A stretch of 8,597 nt of DNA from CAZESH01 sp964514665 (GTDB lineage Bacteria; Bacillota; Bacilli; Paenibacillales; KCTC-25726): the NCBI GenBank assembly GCA_964514665.1, contig CAZESH010000185.1:1-8597 (forward strand). The letters are read 5' to 3'. Below the pieces are notes generated by a model. It saw nothing but the letters and a program-made list of their open reading frames with translations, had not been told where the DNA came from and did not search any database. This document shows, in pieces, positions 6,675 to 8,597 of this stretch. The stretch's first letter is position 1. Each line of letters starts with the position of its first letter. Made by a program: the position numbers and the translations under genes.

Positions 6675-7475
6675 TTAAAACCCGAGAGGAATGATTTCGC
6701 CCTGTATCCCGATGCAGACATGGCCCGGAAGCGGATATCCGCGGTTTGCGTCGATACCGTGCGACATATGTGTGAATACCGCTTGCTCCACTTGAAGCTG
6801 TTCGACCAATTCGAGCGCTTCCACCATATCATAGACCGATCTGCCTGCCGTCTCATATTCTTCCTTATAATAGGACGTTCCCAGAATCAGCAGCTGCACG
6901 CCTCGCATCGGCGCCTGCTCTGCCTCGTTCAATGCGATCGAATCGGGGCAGTATACCCAATGGTAACCGGCCTTTTCAAATTTATAGGCATAGGAATAGC
7001 CGTTTTTGCCGTGATTGACCTTCCAGGCCGTCAGCTCCCAGCCGAAAAAGGACTGATAGGAATAAATGGAATGAAAGCGCAGATGCCGCTCCAGCCATGG
7101 ATACTGCCGATTGATGGTCTGCAGCACATCGGACGGCGCATAAACATGCCCCGTCTTCCCGGTCCATCTGCAGGCATCCGCCCATTCCGGCAGTCCGGCA
7201 ATATGATCGTGGTGCGCATGCGTGACCAGAACATGCTCCAATGCTCTTAAATTCAGGTTTTCCATTTGCTGCAGCCAATCCGGACCGCAATCAAGCAGAA
7301 AGCGATGCGGGCCGCTTTCCACCAGCGCGGAGGAACGAAAGCGGCGGTTGCTGCCTGATTGCCTCGCTTCCCCGCACACTCCGCAATCGCAGTAGATTCT
7401 CGGCACTCCCATGGAGTCCCCCGTTCCCAGCAAGATGATTCCGTCTATTGTTCTCAGCCCCCTTCTTTGATCCAT
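6675..7475 (-). CDS. PhnP-type metallo-beta-lactamase-fold hydrolase
   Basis: This is a binuclear metal hydrolase of the MBL fold, 266 residues from the ATG at 7475. It has the dinuclear motif HAHHDH (H85, H87, D89, H90), with H154, D177 and H235/H238 as likely further ligands. After GTGDSMGVP (17-25) comes C29, C31 and C34 in CDCGVC, the arrangement that binds a structural zinc in PhnP, the cyclic ribose-phosphate phosphodiesterase. PqqB-like enzymes are a second possibility. No phosphonate (phn) genes are nearby, so the substrate is unknown. The start is uncertain: the ATG has no ribosome site. AAGGGGG at about 7462-7456 lies inside the frame and points to a start near codon 10, where the codon is ATA (7448-7446). 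A start there would leave the family-typical N-terminus MIDGIILLGTGDS. Confidence 0.82.
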   Translation of the reverse strand: MDQRRGLRTIDGIILLGTGDSMGVPRIYCDCGVCGEARQSGSNRRFRSSALVESGPHRFLLDCGPDWLQQMENLNLRALEHVLVTHAHHDHIAGLPEWADACRWTGKTGHVYAPSDVLQTINRQYPWLERHLRFHSIYSYQSFFGWELTAWKVNHGKNGYSYAYKFEKAGYHWVYCPDSIALNEAEQAPMRGVQLLILGTSYYKEEYETAGRSVYDMVEALELVEQLQVEQAVFTHMSHGIDANRGYPLPGHVCIGIQGEIIPLGF

Positions 7476-7495
7476 CGTATCACAGGAACAGAAAC

Positions 7496-7550
7496 AAAAA
7501 AAAGGAGCTCCTGCCCCTCCCGAAATTTCTCGGGAAACGGCAGAGCCCCT
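7496..7550 (-). terminator. Strong intrinsic terminator of the small lipoprotein gene
   Basis: On the minus strand a long GC-rich stem ends in eight T residues (7503-7496). The inner stem pairs 7519-7523 with 7530-7534 (CCCGA/TCGGG) and the middle stem pairs 7511-7515 with 7539-7543 (CTGCC/GGCAG). An outer stretch with one bulge and one mismatch pairs 7503-7509 with 7544-7550. It begins 15 bases after the lipoprotein stop and ends 20 bases before the MBL ATG, so it uncouples the two genes. Confidence 0.88.
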
Positions 7551-7564
7551 CTTTCGTTGAAGCT

Positions 7565-8056
7565 TTATTCTGAAAAATTGGCCAGTACGTATTTATCATT
7601 CATCTTCTTCACTTCATAGGTGGCATTGCCCTTTGTTTTGATCGTCACATCGTTTTCGCTGCCCGAAAAGGCAACATCCGCAATCCTTTGGCTCAATAGC
7701 CCTGTTTTGAAAAAAGCATCCTTACTTGCGATCAGGCTGTCCTCGGATTTTTGACCGGTCAGATAATGGGTACGCACCTTCGCCGTCAAAGCCTGATCCA
7801 TATAACCGTTGAGGATTTTCTCGGCCTCGTCTCGGGACTTAACCGTCAAAATCGGATTGCCGTCCTTATCGGTTGATTTGGCAAACAGCATGTTGCATTT
7901 GTCCTCGGCCATCAACGCTGCCGTAAACGCTTTGGCTTTGTAATCGGCTTGCCCCGTATTCTGGTCCGAGGCATTGTCTTTTTTGGCACATCCCCCAGCA
8001 AGCGCCAGCAATGAAATCATTGCGAGCATTATTACCGTGTTTCGGATCATCTTCAT
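7565..8056 (-). CDS. Small lipoprotein of unknown function
   Basis: This 163-residue protein has a Lys/Arg start, a hydrophobic stretch (residues 5-20) and a lipobox ending in AGGC, with C23 as the lipidated residue, then a Lys/Asp/Asn/Gln-rich linker (24-40). The rest is a small alpha/beta domain: helices at about 40-60 and 75-90 (AEKILNGYMDQALTAKV), then strands up to a C-terminal YEVKKMNDKYVLANF hairpin. That layout recalls cystatin-like small secreted domains such as IseA (an inhibitor of cell-wall DL-endopeptidases), but I cannot confirm this from motifs. The start is ATG at 8056, with an AGGGGAG ribosome site 7 bases upstream. It is a monocistronic gene with its own terminator, divergent from the carbonic anhydrase gene. 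No clear promoter was seen on its side. Confidence 0.8.
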   Translation of the reverse strand: MKMIRNTVIMLAMISLLALAGGCAKKDNASDQNTGQADYKAKAFTAALMAEDKCNMLFAKSTDKDGNPILTVKSRDEAEKILNGYMDQALTAKVRTHYLTGQKSEDSLIASKDAFFKTGLLSQRIADVAFSGSENDVTIKTKGNATYEVKKMNDKYVLANFSE

Positions 8057-8090
8057 TCGATTTCTCCCCTATCTCTTTTATGAAACTGTT

Positions 8091-8118
8091 TTTGATTACG
8101 ATGAAAATTTGTTAAAAT
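8091..8118 (+). promoter_or_regulatory. Candidate sigma-A promoter for the carbonic anhydrase gene
   Basis: TTTGAT (8091-8096) is followed 16 bases later by TAAAAT (8113-8118), one mismatch from the consensus -10. The -35 is imperfect (TTGATT at 15-base spacing is the alternative). Transcription would start near 8125, with a leader of about 58 bases. Confidence 0.45.
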
Positions 8119-8166
8119 AGAATCTATCCACTTTCAGACTCTCGACACGTCCTGGTGAGGATAAAT

Positions 8167-8178
8167 GGAGGTAACCTC
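8167..8178 (+). promoter_or_regulatory. Ribosome binding site inside a small inverted repeat
   Basis: GGAGGT (8167-8172) is 10 bases before the TTG start at 8183. It also forms the left arm of GAGG-TAA-CCTC (8168-8178), a 4-bp hairpin that would cover the ribosome site when formed. The stem is short, so the effect on translation may be small. Confidence 0.5.
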
Positions 8179-8182
8179 AAAA

Positions 8183-8597
8183 TTGAGCATACTATCGGAT
8201 ATTATCAGCTATAATGAATCGTTTGTTGAGAACAAAAAATACGAAAAATTCATTACCACCAAATTTCCGGACAAGAAGATCGTGGTTGTTTCCTGCATGG
8301 ATACCCGTCTGCTGGAGCTATTGCCGAAAGCGATGAATCTCCGCAACGGCGACGCCAAATTCATCAAGAATGCAGGAGCCATCGTTACCCAGCCTTTCGG
8401 CAACGTGATGCGCAGCATTATCGTCGCCATCTATGAACTGAATGCGGACGAAGTGATGGTGGTGGGCCACTATGAATGCGGCATGACCGGACTCAATTCC
8501 GGGCGCATTTTGGATAAAATGCGGCAGCGGGGCATTCCCGACCATATTCTGCAAACCCTGTTCCATTCGGGCATCGATTTGAAACGCTGGCTGACCG
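8183..8597 (+). CDS. Beta-class carbonic anhydrase, 5' part (cut by window edge)
   Basis: This is a zinc enzyme interconverting CO2 and bicarbonate, probably cytoplasmic. The first 138 codons are present. The zinc ligands are C38, H96 and C99, with the catalytic Asp-Arg pair D40 and R42 in the CMDTR motif; GHYECGM carries H96 and C99. The N-terminal helix, the FPDKKIVVVSC strand and the KFIKNAGAIV segment are typical. The overall pattern is like the YtiB-type carbonic anhydrases of Bacillales. The start is taken as TTG at 8183, giving MSILSDIISYNESF, similar in length to relatives, with GGAGGT 10 bases upstream. An in-frame ATG at 8165 would add 6 residues, with only a GAGG 4 bases before it. 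The gene is divergent from the small lipoprotein. Confidence 0.9.
   Translation, partial: MSILSDIISYNESFVENKKYEKFITTKFPDKKIVVVSCMDTRLLELLPKAMNLRNGDAKFIKNAGAIVTQPFGNVMRSIIVAIYELNADEVMVVGHYECGMTGLNSGRILDKMRQRGIPDHILQTLFHSGIDLKRWLT

Overview
The window looks like a low-to-mid GC Gram-positive endospore-former, most likely a Bacillales member of the Paenibacillaceae type (inference). The evidence is a caa3-type cytochrome c oxidase operon in the Bacillus order ctaC-D-E-F-G, a YhcN/YlaJ-type spore lipoprotein, purine-rich Shine-Dalgarno sequences and frequent TTG start codons. No rRNA or tRNA gene, CRISPR array, insertion sequence or phage gene was seen.

Positions 1-4519 (minus strand) hold the oxidase operon, read right to left: ctaC (subunit II with CuA and a fused cytochrome c domain), ctaD (subunit I with hemes a/a3 and CuB), ctaE (subunit III), ctaF (subunit IV) and, after a possible terminator, the 5' part of ctaG (assembly factor, cut by the window edge). 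Together they make and assemble a membrane oxidase that takes electrons through its own tethered heme c and CuA to the binuclear center, pumping protons. ctaA and ctaB (heme A synthesis) are not in the window.

Positions 4520-4901 are a 382-bp divergent intergenic region. It holds a near-consensus sigma-A promoter for ctaC, two upstream TTGTGAA boxes resembling ResD sites, a short palindrome and a long inverted repeat on the side of the spore lipoprotein gene.

Positions 4902-8056 hold a plus-strand YhcN/YlaJ-like lipoprotein, then three minus-strand genes: a stomatin/prohibitin (SPFH)-like protein with two C-terminal zinc ribbons, a PhnP-type metallo-beta-lactamase-fold hydrolase and a small unidentified lipoprotein followed by a strong intrinsic terminator. 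From 8183 a plus-strand beta-carbonic anhydrase begins and runs off the right edge.

I see no convincing new multi-gene system. The points most worth a second look are start-site corrections (ctaD, the MBL hydrolase, carbonic anhydrase), the control region in front of ctaC, the 14-bp inverted repeat near 4805-4849, the ctaF/ctaG hairpin, and an SPFH/zinc-ribbon protein without its usual partners.
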